Of a stretch of 64,000 nucleotides of DNA, positions 26,387 to 37,476 are shown piece after piece. Location of the stretch: assembly GCF_020687545.1 (NCBI RefSeq), contig NZ_JAJEQX010000004.1, positions 94,126-158,125 on the forward strand, in the 5' to 3' direction. The stretch's first letter is position 1; each line of letters opens with the position of its first letter. Below the pieces are notes generated by a model. The model saw only the letters and a list, made by a program, of their open reading frames with translations. It was not told the origin of the DNA and made no database searches. This DNA is from Ruminococcus turbiniformis. GTDB taxonomy: Bacteria; Bacillota; Clostridia; Lachnospirales; Lachnospiraceae. Position numbers and translations under genes: made by a program.

Positions 26387-26408
26387 GGCCATCCGATTAC
26401 GGATGGCC
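26387..26408 (-). terminator. Terminator of the iron alcohol dehydrogenase gene
   Basis: GGCCATCCG pairs perfectly with CGGATGGCC around a TAAT loop. A weak T-rich stretch follows on the minus strand. Confidence 0.6.
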
Positions 26409-26453
26409 CATCTGTAAAAGGCATTTATCCTGTTCTGCTTTTCCTGCTCTGCT

Positions 26454-27641
26454 TTAGAAATCAACCTCTGTTCCGTAATATGTACATGTGAGAAGTTTCT
26501 CCATGGCAGCCGGATCGATTGCACGCGGGTTGGAGCCTGTACATGCATCGCCTACCGCGAGCTCAGCGATCTGAGCGACTTTCTCCTTGAACTCATCCTC
26601 GTTGATTCCGAACTCTTTTAAGGATTTCGGGATATTGAGTTTTACATTAAACTCATTGATCTTCTCTCTTAAGCTGTTGATCAGCGCCTGCTCAGATGTT
26701 CCGTCAAGTCCCATTCTGCGGGCGATCTCAGCGTAGCGGCTTGCTGCGACCGGATCCTTTGCATTGTATGCGATTACATAAGGAAGATAGATTGCGTTTG
26801 CGCATCCGTGCGGAATGTGTCCTGTGGAGAACGCTGCTCCTGTCTTGTGCGCCATGGAGTGAACGATTCCGAGAAGTGCATTGGAGAATGCCATTCCCGC
26901 CAGGCACTGCGCGTAGTGCATCTGCTCTCTTGCGTCCATATTGCAGTTGTAGGATGCCGGCAGATAATCAAGCACCATCTCAATCGCCTGAAGCGCAAGC
27001 GGATCTGTGAACGGTCCGTGCAGTGTGGATACATACGCCTCGATTGCGTGTGTAAGAGCGTCCATTCCTGTATAAGCGACCTGTTTCACCGGGAGACCTG
27101 ATACAAGATCCGGATCAACGATTGCAACGTCCGGAGTAATGTTAAAGTCAGCCAGCGGATATTTCACACCTGTCTGATAGTTTGTAATAACGGAGAATGC
27201 CGTTACCTCCGTAGCTGTTCCGGATGTGGACGGGATTGCAGCGAATTTCGCTTTTGTCCTGAGTTCCGGGAAGTTGAACGGAACGCACAGGTCTTCAAAT
27301 GTCGTGTCCGGATACTCATAGAACGCCCACATTGCCTTTGCAGCATCGATCGGTGATCCGCCGCCCATCGCAACGATCCAGTCCGGCTCAAATGCGCGCA
27401 TTGCCTCAGCGCCCTTCATAACCGTCTCTACAGACGGATCCGGCTCTACACCTTCAAACAGCTGTACTTCCATCCCTGCTTCTTTCAAGTAGTTCACAGC
27501 TTTGTCAAGAAATCCCTGGCGCTTCATAGAACCGCCGCCAACGACGAGGATTGCCTTTTTTCCTTTAAGGTTTTTCAACTCTTCAAGGCATCCTTTTCCA
27601 TGGTAAATGTCTCTTGGTAAACAAAATCTGCTCATTTTCAA
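26454..27641 (-). CDS. Iron-containing alcohol dehydrogenase
   Basis: 395 residues, type III fold. GGGSPIDAAKAM (about 95) binds NAD(P). Iron ligands are seen in YTGMDALTHAIEAYVS (Asp, His), GIVHSMAHKTG and HIPHGCAN near 195-280. Reduces acetaldehyde, butyraldehyde or similar aldehydes to alcohols during fermentation. The promoter carries a site fitting the redox regulator Rex, whose gene is in this window (40908-41552). Confidence 0.9.
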   Translation of the reverse strand: MKMSRFCLPRDIYHGKGCLEELKNLKGKKAILVVGGGSMKRQGFLDKAVNYLKEAGMEVQLFEGVEPDPSVETVMKGAEAMRAFEPDWIVAMGGGSPIDAAKAMWAFYEYPDTTFEDLCVPFNFPELRTKAKFAAIPSTSGTATEVTAFSVITNYQTGVKYPLADFNITPDVAIVDPDLVSGLPVKQVAYTGMDALTHAIEAYVSTLHGPFTDPLALQAIEMVLDYLPASYNCNMDAREQMHYAQCLAGMAFSNALLGIVHSMAHKTGAAFSTGHIPHGCANAIYLPYVIAYNAKDPVAASRYAEIARRMGLDGTSEQALINSLREKINEFNVKLNIPKSLKEFGINEDEFKEKVAQIAELAVGDACTGSNPRAIDPAAMEKLLTCTYYGTEVDF

Positions 27642-27679
27642 GACTCTCCTTTATGTATTGTTATTTTTTTAACGTGCTC

Positions 27680-27708
27680 ATTATAACTCTTTGTTAAAAA
27701 AAATACAA
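27680..27708 (-). promoter_or_regulatory. Promoter of the iron alcohol dehydrogenase gene with Rex-like operator
   Basis: Minus strand TTGTAT (27703-27708), 17-base spacer, TATAAT (27680-27685). Covering the -35 and spacer is TTGTATTTTTTTTAACAA (27691-27708), an inverted TTGT/ACAA site that fits the Rex operator pattern TTGTTAAnnnnTTAACAA in its outer bases. Rex bound here would block polymerase until NADH rises. Confidence 0.6.
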
Positions 27709-27712
27709 CCCT

Positions 27713-27751
27713 GATATTGTAAAAATCGCATAAATTTTTTTCAATATCAGA
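27713..27751. terminator. CTGATATTG inverted repeat between TPR and alcohol dehydrogenase genes
   Basis: CTGATATTG and CAATATCAG flank an A/T-rich 21-base segment. It may end the TPR gene transcript or be a second regulator site for the alcohol dehydrogenase promoter next to it. Confidence 0.4.
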
Positions 27752-27817
27752 GCTGTATTTATTGACAGAGCTGTTCTTCGCATTTTTCGGAGGAATTTTT
27801 CCTGTAAAAAGCGACGG

Positions 27818-29215
27818 TTATTCTGTTGTAATATAGTTTCTTGTAGTCACGTCTGTTGCTTTTCCATTATTATTATTCACAAGAATCGCATTGAAAATTG
27901 TCTGCGTGTCAGCCGGCATATCAACCGGTCCGGAATACTGATACGTCGTTGAGGACGAAGGATCCGGTGTCGAACCGTCCATTGTATAGTAGGCTGTATA
28001 CCCGTCCGGAACCGTAATCGTAATCTGCGTCGGTTCCGTATACTGTCCGGTGGACGGAGTAACCGCAGGTGCGTTTGCAATCGGGAACTCAATCGTATAT
28101 GTCGCCGATGATACAACACTCGGGATTCCGTTCGCATTGACGGCAATGGCCCGGATCTCAAACTCGCCTTCATTCTGCAGAAGGATCGGTTCCGTATATT
28201 CTGTTCCCGTCTCAGCAGTAGGGTCTGTGCCGTCGGTTGTATAATAGATCGTACCGCCGGTATCCGAGAGAATCGTAATCTCCTGGACCTCATTGTACGT
28301 TCCCGCTTCCGGTTTAAATTCCGGAGCCGCGGAAACATAGTCTGACACTGCACTTAAAACTGAACTGTCTTCGCAGTCATTCAGAAGCGCTGATATCTTA
28401 TCCTGCTGTTCTGTGTCGATATAGAAGTCAATCGCTGCCTGATAGAGCTGTGCGTTTGTCGGCTGTGTCTCGATCACGTCAAGGAAGACGTCCTCCGCGC
28501 TCTCCAGGTCATCCTGATCAATATAGACCTCTGCCCAGCCCGTATATGCCTCCGGCCGGGAATCGTCCTTTATGATCGCGCGCTGGAAATACTCCTCGGC
28601 CGCATTGTAATTGTTGTTCTGAAGCGCCCGGTACCCTTTCTGCATCATCCCGGTATAGGAATTCTGATAAGCGACAAATATTACAACACCGATAAAGACA
28701 ATCACACAGAAAAGAGCAATCAGCAGTCTGCGCCTTTTCCTTTTCGCCGCTTCCAGACGCTTCTGCTGTCTCTGGGACTTAAGATCCGCCGTGTTCTGAC
28801 GCTTTACAGCCGGATCTGTGCCCTGACGCTGCCGCCTGATCTCATCTGTGCCTTGTCGGTGCCGCATGGACTCGTCTCTGTCCTGTGCCTGCTGTTTCTG
28901 TCTGCTGTTTCTGCGGAGTTCTTCCGCTTCCGGAGAACTTTTTCTTCCCTTTCTTCTCTTTTCCCTGATCCGGTCCATCTCGCTCTGGCTGAGCACACGG
29001 GTCGAATTTACATTCTGTGTCAGGCTGTCTCTTCTGTACCTTCTGATATCATCCGTCTGCATCGGACGTGTAGCGCCTTCCACAGAACCTTTTACCTCCC
29101 GTGCAATGACATCTTCGAGAGGGTTGTAATCCGGCACGATCTGCACTTCTGCGCCACATTCGGGGCATACCATCTGATCATCCGGGATATTGGCTCCGCA
29201 ATGCGTACATCTCAT
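27818..29215 (-). CDS. Zinc-ribbon, TPR and chitobiase-C-type protein with one membrane span
   Basis: 465 residues from the ATG at 29215 (GGAGGAAAGATC upstream). The N-terminal zinc ribbon CTHCGANIP and CPECGAEV (residues 3-20) is followed by a long charged, Arg/Gln-rich cytoplasmic stretch, one span (about 160-180), TPR-like helices (YRALQNNNYNAAEEYFQRA near 190) and two beta modules of the chitobiase C-terminal type (TIYYTTDGTDPT and TAYYTMDGSTPDP). It probably scaffolds envelope components. Last gene of the tepA-ftsK-fhs-folD series. Confidence 0.7.
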   Translation of the reverse strand: MRCTHCGANIPDDQMVCPECGAEVQIVPDYNPLEDVIAREVKGSVEGATRPMQTDDIRRYRRDSLTQNVNSTRVLSQSEMDRIREKRRKGRKSSPEAEELRRNSRQKQQAQDRDESMRHRQGTDEIRRQRQGTDPAVKRQNTADLKSQRQQKRLEAAKRKRRRLLIALFCVIVFIGVVIFVAYQNSYTGMMQKGYRALQNNNYNAAEEYFQRAIIKDDSRPEAYTGWAEVYIDQDDLESAEDVFLDVIETQPTNAQLYQAAIDFYIDTEQQDKISALLNDCEDSSVLSAVSDYVSAAPEFKPEAGTYNEVQEITILSDTGGTIYYTTDGTDPTAETGTEYTEPILLQNEGEFEIRAIAVNANGIPSVVSSATYTIEFPIANAPAVTPSTGQYTEPTQITITVPDGYTAYYTMDGSTPDPSSSTTYQYSGPVDMPADTQTIFNAILVNNNNGKATDVTTRNYITTE

Positions 29216-29228
29216 GATCTTTCCTCCG

Positions 29229-30065
29229 TTAGCGTATCGTTTCCACACAATTATTCATCAGCATGGCGATCGTCATGGGGCCTACACCGCCCGGAACAGG
29301 AGTGATCGCCGAAACTGCCGGCTCCACGCTGTCGAAATCCACGTCCCCGCAGAGATGGTTATCCGCGTCTCTGTGCATGCCTACATCGATGACAACAGCG
29401 CCCTCTTTCACATAGTCCGCTGTGATAAGCCGTTCCTTTCCGACAGCTACGATCAGAATATCTGCCCTCTTTGCAATCTCTTTCAAATTCTTTGTCCGGG
29501 AATGCGCCACGGTAACCGTCGCATTTTCGCGAAGCATCAGCGCAGCCATCGGTTTTCCGACTATATTGCTTCTTCCGATGATCACACATTCTTTCCCTTC
29601 GATCGAAATTTCCGAGCGCTTTAAAAGCTGAATAATCCCGGCCGGCGTACAGGAAAGGAAGCCTTTTTCTCCAATCCATAATCTTCCTACGCTGACAGGA
29701 TGGAATCCGTCCACGTCTTTGTCCGGAGAAATCGTTCGGATAATCCGGTCTTCATCAATATGTTCCGGAAGCGGAAGCTGGACAAGAATCCCGTTTACCG
29801 ACACGTCTGCATTCAGGTCTTCAACCAGTTTTACAAGTTCTTCCTCCGTCGTACTCTCCGGAAGTTCGTATGCTCTGGACTCGATTCCGATATACGCACA
29901 GGCTTTTTTCTTATTTCTCACATATACTGTGGACGCCGGGTCATCCCCCACCTGCACAACAGCAAGACAGGCATGCCTGCCCTGGGCTTCCAGGCGCTTT
30001 ACTTCCTCTTTCAGTTCATCTTTGATCTGCTGGGAGATCAGTTTTCCATCGATTCTCTGTGCCAT
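29229..30065 (-). CDS. folD: Methylenetetrahydrofolate dehydrogenase/cyclohydrolase FolD
   Basis: 278 residues. Catalytic Tyr-Lys pair in STVYVRNKKKAC (about 47-58), GILVQLPLPEH and IIGRSNIVGKPMA (about 155) are hallmarks. Converts 5,10-methylene- to 10-formyl-tetrahydrofolate in two steps. It is 12 bases behind fhs, giving the two folate C1 steps in one unit. Confidence 0.95.
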   Translation of the reverse strand: MAQRIDGKLISQQIKDELKEEVKRLEAQGRHACLAVVQVGDDPASTVYVRNKKKACAYIGIESRAYELPESTTEEELVKLVEDLNADVSVNGILVQLPLPEHIDEDRIIRTISPDKDVDGFHPVSVGRLWIGEKGFLSCTPAGIIQLLKRSEISIEGKECVIIGRSNIVGKPMAALMLRENATVTVAHSRTKNLKEIAKRADILIVAVGKERLITADYVKEGAVVIDVGMHRDADNHLCGDVDFDSVEPAVSAITPVPGGVGPMTIAMLMNNCVETIR

Positions 30066-30076
30066 TTTATTCTCCT

Positions 30077-31747
30077 TTAAAACAGTCCTGTGATCCTGCC
30101 GTCGTCTGTCACATCAATCCCGTTTGCAGCCGGCACCTTCGGCAGACCCGGCATTGTCATGATTGCCCCGGTAAGCGCTACGACAAACCCGGCGCCAGCG
30201 CTCACATACACCTCGCGGATATGGATGTCGAACCCTTCCGGTCTTCCAAGCTTCTTTGCGTCGTCGGACAGAGAATACTGATTCTTTGCCATGCAGACCG
30301 GGAAGGCTCCAAATCCCAGCGCTTCAATTCTGTCGATCTGTTTCGCGGCAGCCGGCTCATACACAACGCCTTTTGCCCCGTAGATCTCTCTGGCTATGGT
30401 CTCGATCTTCTCCCGGATCGAAAGGCCGTCCTCATACAGCGTATGGAACTCTGACTTTTTGTTTTCCAGAGTATCAAGAACCTTCTCTGCAAGAGCGATT
30501 CCGCCTTCTCCGCCTTTTTCCCACACTTCGGAGAGTGCGAATTCACAGCCTCTCTCCTCGCAGAATCTGCGGATAAATTCATTCTCTGCCTCTGTGTCTG
30601 TGACGAAAGAGTTGAGCGTCACAATCACAGGAACTCCGTATTTCTGTATATTTTCAATATGTTTTTCAAGATTTACAATTCCTTTTGCGAGTGCGTCCAG
30701 ATTTTCCTCTGCCAGATCACTCTTCGCAACTCCTCCATTATACTTCAAAGCGCGTACAGTTGCAACCAGGACGACGGCATCGGGTTTTAAACCCGCCATC
30801 CGGCACTTGATGTCAAAGAACTTCTCCGCCCCGAGATCTGCACCGAACCCGGCCTCCGTAATCGTGATGTCACTCATCTTCAGTGCCATCTTTGTGGCTC
30901 TTACGCTGTTGCATCCATGTGCGATATTGGCGAACGGTCCGCCGTGAACGATGGCCGGAGTGTGCTCCAGTGTCTGAATCAGGTTCGGCTTAATCGCATC
31001 TTTTAACAGCGCTGCCATCGCCCCTGTCGCCTGAAGGTCGTCTGCGGTTACCGGTTCTCCGGCGAAATTATATGCCACGATGATTCTGCCGAGCCGTTTC
31101 TTTAAGTCGGCCAGATCATCCGCAAGGCAGAGGATTGCCATGATCTCGGAGGCAACTGTGATGACGAAGTGATCCTCCCTTACCATGCCGTCCATCTTAT
31201 TTCCAAGACCTACCACGATATTTCTGAGCACACGGTCGTTCATATCAAGACAGCGTTTCCATACAACCTGTCTCGGGTCAATGCCGAGAGAATTTCCCTG
31301 CTGAATATGGTTGTCCAGCATGGCCGCCAGCAGATTGTTGGCCGACGTAATCGCGTGGAAATCTCCCGTAAAATGCAGATTCAGATCTTCCATCGGCACA
31401 ACCTGGGCGTATCCGCCGCCCGCGGCTCCTCCCTTGATGCCGAAGCAGGGTCCGAGGGAAGGCTCTCTCAGGGCGATCAGTGCGTTTTTCCCGAGCTTCG
31501 CCATGGCCTCGCCGAGTCCGACCGTTGTGGTCGTTTTTCCCTCTCCCGCCGGAGTGGGATTGATTGCGGTTACGAGAACCAGCTTTCCGTCCTCGTTATC
31601 CTTGATTCTCTCCCAGAGTTCGTCGGAAAGTTTCGCCTTATATTTTCCGTAAAACTCAAGCTCATCCTCGCGAATGCCTGCTCTGGCCGCAACGTCTCTG
31701 ATGTGTTCCATCTTTGCTTCCTGTGCGATCTGAATGTCTGTCTTCAT
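30077..31747 (-). CDS. fhs: Formate-tetrahydrofolate ligase
   Basis: 556 residues, full length. ATP loop [18 protein letters not shown] (about residues 65-82), [19 protein letters not shown] and the C-terminal [12 protein letters not shown] signature. Makes 10-formyltetrahydrofolate from formate, tetrahydrofolate and ATP. It feeds FolD next door for purine and serine-glycine C1 supply or reductive acetogenesis. The stop of ftsK is 41 bases upstream. Confidence 0.96.
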   Translation of the reverse strand: MKTDIQIAQEAKMEHIRDVAARAGIREDELEFYGKYKAKLSDELWERIKDNEDGKLVLVTAINPTPAGEGKTTTTVGLGEAMAKLGKNALIALREPSLGPCFGIKGGAAGGGYAQVVPMEDLNLHFTGDFHAITSANNLLAAMLDNHIQQGNSLGIDPRQVVWKRCLDMNDRVLRNIVVGLGNKMDGMVREDHFVITVASEIMAILCLADDLADLKKRLGRIIVAYNFAGEPVTADDLQATGAMAALLKDAIKPNLIQTLEHTPAIVHGGPFANIAHGCNSVRATKMALKMSDITITEAGFGADLGAEKFFDIKCRMAGLKPDAVVLVATVRALKYNGGVAKSDLAEENLDALAKGIVNLEKHIENIQKYGVPVIVTLNSFVTDTEAENEFIRRFCEERGCEFALSEVWEKGGEGGIALAEKVLDTLENKKSEFHTLYEDGLSIREKIETIAREIYGAKGVVYEPAAAKQIDRIEALGFGAFPVCMAKNQYSLSDDAKKLGRPEGFDIHIREVYVSAGAGFVVALTGAIMTMPGLPKVPAANGIDVTDDGRITGLF

Positions 31748-31788
31748 GCCGTTTTCCTCCTCTGCATCTCTTTTCTCTTTTGTTTCCG

Positions 31789-34434
31789 CTAGTTGCTGCT
31801 GATATATTCTTCAAATTCTTCTTTGGTCATAAGCACTTTCCTCGGCTTCGTTCCTTCCTCCGGGCCTACCACGCCGGCCTCCGCCAGCTGATCCATAATC
31901 CGGGCGGCGCGGTTGAATCCGATCTTGAACATGCGCTGAAGCATTCCGATGGAAGCCTTCTCCTTATCGATAATCAGCCTGCCCGCGTCAGCAAAATATG
32001 TATCCCGGCTGTCTTCCGCCCCGTCTGCAGCAGCGGCCGCAGTACCCGACGGAAGATTTGTATTCATATGCTCTTCCAGTTCCTCGCTGTAGGCCGTATT
32101 TCCGTTTCTCTTTATCAGATAGTCCACCACATCCTGGACTTCCTTATCCGACACGAAGGAGCCCTGGACGCGAACCGGCTTCGGATATCCTGACGGATAG
32201 AAAAGCATATCTCCTTTTCCGAGCAGCTTCTCCGCGCCGTTCATATCTATGATCGTCCGCGAGTCCACGCCAGACGACACAGAGAAAGCGATTCTCGACG
32301 GCATGTTCGCCTTGATCAGTCCGGTAATGACATTGACAGACGGTCTCTGCGTCGCAAGAATCAGATGCAGGCCGGCCGCCCTGGCAAGCTGCGCCAGACG
32401 GCAGATCGCGCCTTCCACCTCTCCCGGGGCCACCATCATAAGATCCGCCAGCTCGTCGATAATAATGATGATCTGCGGAAGCTTTTTCCGGATCTCTTCA
32501 CCGGTCTCCCCGTTCTCGACTTTCTCGTTAAATCCCTTTAAGTCTCTTACATTGTACTCCGCGAACAGCTTGTACCGCTTTTCCATCTCGGCCACCGCCC
32601 AGTTGAGGGCACCGGCGGCCTTCTTCGGATCTGTCACAACCGGAATCATCAGATGCGGAATCCCGTTGTATACGCTGAGTTCCACAACTTTCGGATCTAC
32701 CAGAATCAACTTGACCGAATCCGGATCCGCTTTGTAGATAATACTCATAATCAGCGTATTGATACACACGGATTTACCGGAGCCGGTGGCGCCTGCCACA
32801 AGCAGATGAGGCATTTTGGCGATATCCGCAATTACGACTTTGCCCGCGATATCTTTACCGACTGCAAACGTAATCGGTGAAGCGCTGTTTTTAAACTCCG
32901 GTGATTCCAGAAGATCCCGAAGCATCACGGCTGTATTTTCCTTGTTCGGAACTTCAATTCCGACCGCGGCTTTTCCCGGAATCGGAGCCTCGATTCTTAA
33001 ATCCGCCACAGCCAGATTCAGTTTGATATCGTCTGCCAGTCCTACGATCCTGCTCACCTTTACTCCCTGCTCAGGCTGCAGCTCGTAACGTGTGACAGAC
33101 GGCCCGCAGCTTGCGTTGGTCACGTGGACGCCCACGCCGAAGTTGCGCAGCGTCTGTTCCAGCTTTAAAGCCGTTGAACGCAGATGGGCGTCAGAATCGC
33201 CGCCGCTTCTCTTTCCTTTCTTAAGCAATGAGACAGGCGGTGTATGATAAACCTTCGGAGCTTCAGCCTGGGCGGACGCTGCGGCAGCCGCCACACTCTC
33301 CGTCTCCGCCGACACATCGGCCGCATCCTGGGCTTTGTTTCTCCGCGGTTTCTTTCCATTTACAGAGATCCCGCCGCTGTCCGCCTGCTGATCCGGGGTC
33401 TCCGCTGCTCCACTCTGTTTTGCACTCTCTCCGGTATCCTCCGGCATATCAGGCATATCAGTGTCCGGTACATCCGCTTCTGCCCGGTTTATGACAAAAT
33501 CACCGGAAGACATGTCTGCGGAACCGGAAGCCGCATCCGCGAACCCGAACGCATCCTTCTGGGAAAGTCCGGACCCGGCCATCTCCTCCGGTATCAGTTC
33601 GTGCATGTCCGGATTCTTCCGTCTGCCCCGGCGTCCGGTTTTCTTCTCTTCCGGCGCCTTTTCCGGTTCCAGAGTAGTCGCAAAGGAGACGCCGGATACT
33701 TTTCTGTCTTTTCGAAGACCGGTCTCCCGGCCTTTCTCTCCGGCAGCAGAAGCTGCTGTTCTTCCCTTCTGCTGTTCCTTTTTCTGTTCTTCCCGTCTCT
33801 GCGCTCTTAAGACAGCCGTCTCCTGGTGCTTTTTCTTCGCACCTTCATACGCTCTTCTGCTCTGTCTGCCCAGCGGAGCCAGAAGCGAACGCTCTGTCAC
33901 AAGAATCACACAGATCACAGACAGCACAAAGAGCACTACATAGGTGCCGATCACGCCGATTAAAGGACACAGAAGCGTGACAATCGCGCCTCCCGTAAGT
34001 CCCCCGGCGTTTCTGTGACTGCTGGACGCATGATAATACGAGAGCAGCGAAGCCCCCGGCGTATAGTCGTTAAAAACAAGTTCCAGAATCGCTGTCAGAA
34101 ACAGGAACAGGAATACTGCGGCCACGGTCTTGACATATGCGTGAGCATTTCCCCTGTTGGAAATCAGAAACGCCGCAAGCCCGAAAATAAGAAAAGGCAG
34201 CAGATATGCCATAAGTCCGAATGTGCCGAACAGAACCGATGAAACCGCCTCCCCGACGATTCCTCCGACTCCGAAATTGCTGAGCACAAGCAGGATACAC
34301 AGCGCCAGAATAATCAGGATGCCGATCTCCCCCATAAGCTCTGATTCCTGACGCCCCTTTTTTGAATTGTTTTTTGAATTACTCCTCGGACTGCTCTTTG
34401 TCGTCTTTCTCTTTTTTGTAGATTTGGCAGCCAT
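31789..34434 (-). CDS. ftsK: FtsK/SpoIIIE-type DNA translocase
   Basis: 881 residues. Four N-terminal membrane spans (about 30-185), a long disordered linker rich in Lys, Glu and Ala, then the RecA-like motor with Walker [13 protein letters not shown] (about 560) and Walker B-like [11 protein letters not shown]. The C-terminal gamma winged helix (about 815-880, [20 protein letters not shown]) reads chromosome-orienting sequences. It pumps chromosomal DNA through the division or sporulation septum. Confidence 0.92.
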   Translation of the reverse strand: MAAKSTKKRKTTKSSPRSNSKNNSKKGRQESELMGEIGILIILALCILLVLSNFGVGGIVGEAVSSVLFGTFGLMAYLLPFLIFGLAAFLISNRGNAHAYVKTVAAVFLFLFLTAILELVFNDYTPGASLLSYYHASSSHRNAGGLTGGAIVTLLCPLIGVIGTYVVLFVLSVICVILVTERSLLAPLGRQSRRAYEGAKKKHQETAVLRAQRREEQKKEQQKGRTAASAAGEKGRETGLRKDRKVSGVSFATTLEPEKAPEEKKTGRRGRRKNPDMHELIPEEMAGSGLSQKDAFGFADAASGSADMSSGDFVINRAEADVPDTDMPDMPEDTGESAKQSGAAETPDQQADSGGISVNGKKPRRNKAQDAADVSAETESVAAAAASAQAEAPKVYHTPPVSLLKKGKRSGGDSDAHLRSTALKLEQTLRNFGVGVHVTNASCGPSVTRYELQPEQGVKVSRIVGLADDIKLNLAVADLRIEAPIPGKAAVGIEVPNKENTAVMLRDLLESPEFKNSASPITFAVGKDIAGKVVIADIAKMPHLLVAGATGSGKSVCINTLIMSIIYKADPDSVKLILVDPKVVELSVYNGIPHLMIPVVTDPKKAAGALNWAVAEMEKRYKLFAEYNVRDLKGFNEKVENGETGEEIRKKLPQIIIIIDELADLMMVAPGEVEGAICRLAQLARAAGLHLILATQRPSVNVITGLIKANMPSRIAFSVSSGVDSRTIIDMNGAEKLLGKGDMLFYPSGYPKPVRVQGSFVSDKEVQDVVDYLIKRNGNTAYSEELEEHMNTNLPSGTAAAAADGAEDSRDTYFADAGRLIIDKEKASIGMLQRMFKIGFNRAARIMDQLAEAGVVGPEEGTKPRKVLMTKEEFEEYISSN

Positions 34435-34494
34435 ATAACTCCCCCTTAAAAATTTACATACTACAGTTTAGTATATCATCATTTAAAAATCATG

Positions 34495-35217
34495 TCATCC
34501 CTTTTTTCTGCGCTCGTCAATCAGTTCATGAAGCTTTGCGAATGCCTGACTGATTCCTCCGACCTCGTCGATCAGCCCTTCCCGGACTGCCTCTTCCCCT
34601 TCCAGCATCGTCCCCACATCCTTTACAAGCTGGGTAGAATCCAGCATCAGCTCTAAAAGCCGCTCCTGAGTAATGCGGGAATGAGACGCGATAAAACGGG
34701 CGATGCGGTCCTGCGTTTTCTCCATGTTCCGGTAGCTCTGAATCACTCCGATGAACATGCCTGTGGAGCGGACCGGATGCACGATCATCGTTCCGGTCGG
34801 AACAATGAACGAATAGTCCGCGGACACCGCAAGCGGCCCTCCGATGGAATGGCTTCCTCCCAGCACGAGCGAGACCGTGGGTTTGCTCAGAGACGCGATC
34901 ATCTCCGCGATTGCAAGCCCGGCCTCCACATCTCCGCCGAGCGTGTTCAGAAGAATGAGGACACCTTCTGTCTTTTCATCCTCCTCGGCCTCCGCAAGCC
35001 GGGGAAGAAGATGTTCATATTTTGTCGCCTTCGTATTTCCGGACACTGCCTCATGCCCCTCGATCTCTCCGATAATCGTGAGAAGCTGAATCCCCCTCTT
35101 TGAATGTCCGTTCCCGAGATCCAGTGTACCCGTCTCTCTAATTTCCGTATTTTCCTCGTTTCTCTCTGCCTGCACGGTCTCTGCTGTATGATCTCTGTCT
35201 GAGTGACTGTGTTCCAT
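34495..35217 (-). CDS. ClpP-like serine protease TepA
   Basis: 240 residues. A polar N-terminus (about 1-40) then a ClpP/SppA-type fold: NTLGGDVEAGLAIAEMI (about 95-111) and LGGSHSIGGPLAVSADY with the candidate catalytic Ser, and FIVPTGTMIVHPVRSTG. This matches TepA of B. subtilis, linked with protein export and spore germination. The gene lies just before ftsK, a common arrangement in Clostridia. Confidence 0.8.
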   Translation of the reverse strand: MEHSHSDRDHTAETVQAERNEENTEIRETGTLDLGNGHSKRGIQLLTIIGEIEGHEAVSGNTKATKYEHLLPRLAEAEEDEKTEGVLILLNTLGGDVEAGLAIAEMIASLSKPTVSLVLGGSHSIGGPLAVSADYSFIVPTGTMIVHPVRSTGMFIGVIQSYRNMEKTQDRIARFIASHSRITQERLLELMLDSTQLVKDVGTMLEGEEAVREGLIDEVGGISQAFAKLHELIDERRKKG

Positions 35218-35339
35218 ATGCGCTTACCTCCTCGATCTTTCTGTCAGATTTAGTATTGAGAAGGACAGTCGGTTTTATACAGAAAGTTCATTCTGTCAGG
35301 ACAGAGCTTAAGGCTGGCCCGGCGTATATCCTGACATAT

Positions 35340-35380
35340 AAAATGGTATGGATGCAAATTGTATACATCCATACCATTTT
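35340..35380. terminator. Perfect 15-bp bidirectional terminator near metY
   Basis: AAAATGGTATGGATG (35340-35354) pairs exactly with CATCCATACCATTTT (35366-35380). It lies three bases past the metY stop. Confidence 0.85.
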
Positions 35381-35382
35381 AA

Positions 35383-36657
35383 TCAGCGGAGCGCCTGCTC
35401 CACATCCGCTATGATATCTTCCACATTTTCAATTCCGACACTGAAACGGATCAGATCCGGCTGTACTCCTGCCTCCAGGAGCTCTTTTTCATTCATCTGA
35501 CGGTGCGTGTGGCTCGCCGGATGGAGCACGCAGCTTCTCGCGTCTGCGACATGTGTTACAATCGCAACCATCTTCAGTTTGTCCATCATCTCCACCGCTG
35601 CGTCTCTTCCTCCTTTCAGTCCAAAGGTAAGGACGCCGCATGTACCGTTCGGCATGTATTTCTGTGCCATATCGTAGTATTTGTCTCCTTTGAGAGACGG
35701 ATAGCTTACCCATGCCACCTTGTCATGCCCTTTCAGATATTCAGCCACTTTGAGGGCGTTCTCGCAGTGCCGTGCCATTCTCAGGTGAAGCGTTTCCAGT
35801 CCGATGTTGAGGAGGAACGCATTCTGCGGAGACTGGATCGAACCGAGGTCTCTCATAAGCTGAGCTGTCGCCTTTGTGATGTAGGCGCCTTTTCCGAATT
35901 TCTGTGTATATACGATGCCATGATATGTCTCATCCGGCGTGGTCAGTCCGGGGAATTTCTCCGCGTGAGCATCCCAGTCAAAATTTCCGCTGTCTACGAT
36001 TGCACCGCCCACACATGTCGCATGGCCGTCCATGTATTTTGTCGTGGAATGTGTGACAATGTCCGCGCCCCACTCAAAAGGTCTGCAGTTGATCGGCGTT
36101 GCGAACGTATTGTCCACGATAAACGGAACTCCGTGGCGGTGAGCCGCAGAAGCAAATTTCTCAAAGTCAAGTACAACAAGAGCCGGATTCGCGATGGACT
36201 CTCCGAAGACAGCCTTTGTGTTGTCCTGGAACGCCGCTTCAAGCTCTTCCTCTGTGCAGTCCGGATCCACAAACGTAGCCTCCACTCCCATCTTGCGGAT
36301 CGTATGTGCATAAAGATTGTACGTTCCGCCGTAGAGCGCTGACGCGCACACGATGTGATCCCCTGCCTGAACAATGTTCATGATTGCATAAAAATTGGCC
36401 GCCTGTCCGGAAGACGTAAGCATGGCAGCGACGCCGCCCTCCAGGTCACAGATCTTTGCCGCAACCGCATCGTTGGTCGGATTCTGAAGACGGGTATAGA
36501 AATATCCGGATTCCTCCAGGTCAAAAAGCCGTCCCATCTGCTCGCTCGTCGTGTATCTGAATGTCGTGCTCTGGTAAATCGGCAGAACTCTCGCCTCTCC
36601 GTTGCCGGGCTCGTATCCCGACTGTATGCATTTTGTTTCTATTCTGTAATCGCTCAT
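35383..36657 (-). CDS. metY: O-acetylhomoserine aminocarboxypropyltransferase
   Basis: 424 residues, the size of MetY. PLP-dependent Cys/Met metabolism fold: TRLQNPTNDAVAAKICDLE, SGQAANFYAIM (about 83), and the PLP lysine in VTHSTTKYMDGHATCVGG (about residue 209). Makes homocysteine from O-acetylhomoserine and sulfide. It follows yebC by 26 bases, so is probably cotranscribed. No SAM riboswitch lies in front of it. Confidence 0.92.
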   Translation of the reverse strand: MSDYRIETKCIQSGYEPGNGEARVLPIYQSTTFRYTTSEQMGRLFDLEESGYFYTRLQNPTNDAVAAKICDLEGGVAAMLTSSGQAANFYAIMNIVQAGDHIVCASALYGGTYNLYAHTIRKMGVEATFVDPDCTEEELEAAFQDNTKAVFGESIANPALVVLDFEKFASAAHRHGVPFIVDNTFATPINCRPFEWGADIVTHSTTKYMDGHATCVGGAIVDSGNFDWDAHAEKFPGLTTPDETYHGIVYTQKFGKGAYITKATAQLMRDLGSIQSPQNAFLLNIGLETLHLRMARHCENALKVAEYLKGHDKVAWVSYPSLKGDKYYDMAQKYMPNGTCGVLTFGLKGGRDAAVEMMDKLKMVAIVTHVADARSCVLHPASHTHRQMNEKELLEAGVQPDLIRFSVGIENVEDIIADVEQALR

Positions 36658-36683
36658 CCGCTTCTCCTCCTGCTCTTTTGTAT

Positions 36684-37415
36684 TTATTCATTCCAGTTGT
36701 GGTACACATCCTGCACGTCGTCGTCCTCGTCGAGAAGGTCAAGCGTCTTCTGGATATTTTTGATATCTTCCTCGCTTGTCAGCTCCACATAAGTCTGCGG
36801 AATCATGGTGACAGCAGCCTCCGCCATCTCGATTCCCTCTTCTTCCAGCTTCAGGCGCACATCGCTGAACGCTTCCGGCGCGGTCAGAATCTCGTAGCTC
36901 TCCTCATCTTCCACAAAGTCTTCCGCTCCCGCGTCAAGGGCAAGCATCATCAGCTCGTCCGCATCCATGGAGCAGTCTTCCTTTGCGACAAAGATCTGGC
37001 CCTTCTCGTCGAACATAAAAGAAACGCAGCCGGGTGTTCCGACATTTCCGCTTCCTTTCGTAAATGCGTTTCTTACATTGGACGCAGTACGGTTCTTATT
37101 GTCCGTGAGCGTCTGCACAATGATAGCAGTTCCACCCGGGCCGTATCCCTCATATGTAATATGCTCGTAGTTGTCGGCGCTTCCCTCTCCCGCCGCTTTC
37201 TTGATATTTCTCTCGATGGTGTCGTTCGGCATGTTGTTTGACTTTGCCTTGGCGATCACATCTCTGAGCCGGCTGTTGTTCGCCGGATCCGGTCCGCCGC
37301 CCTCTTTAACCGCGACGGCAAGCTCACGGCCGATTTTTGTAAAGATTTTTCCTTTTGCTGCATCATTTTTTTCTTTTTTATGTTTGATATTGGCAAATTT
37401 TGAATGTCCTGACAT
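36684..37415 (-). CDS. YebC/PmpR-family translation or transcription factor
   Basis: 243 residues. [19 protein letters not shown] is the diagnostic start, followed by [16 protein letters not shown] and [16 protein letters not shown]. YebC proteins of this type act at ribosomes on proline-rich stretches or bind DNA. The promoter lies at 37513-37541, with a GC-rich hairpin in the leader. Confidence 0.93.
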   Translation of the reverse strand: MSGHSKFANIKHKKEKNDAAKGKIFTKIGRELAVAVKEGGGPDPANNSRLRDVIAKAKSNNMPNDTIERNIKKAAGEGSADNYEHITYEGYGPGGTAIIVQTLTDNKNRTASNVRNAFTKGSGNVGTPGCVSFMFDEKGQIFVAKEDCSMDADELMMLALDAGAEDFVEDEESYEILTAPEAFSDVRLKLEEEGIEMAEAAVTMIPQTYVELTSEEDIKNIQKTLDLLDEDDDVQDVYHNWNE

Positions 37416-37476
37416 ATGTGAATTCTCCTCTTTCTCTTAATGTCCTTCATGTAAGGCAACCCAGTACATGATACGG

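Noticed and set aside
36658..36690. SAM or T-box riboswitch before metY
   Set aside because: Only 26 bases separate metY from yebC, with no conserved aptamer features.
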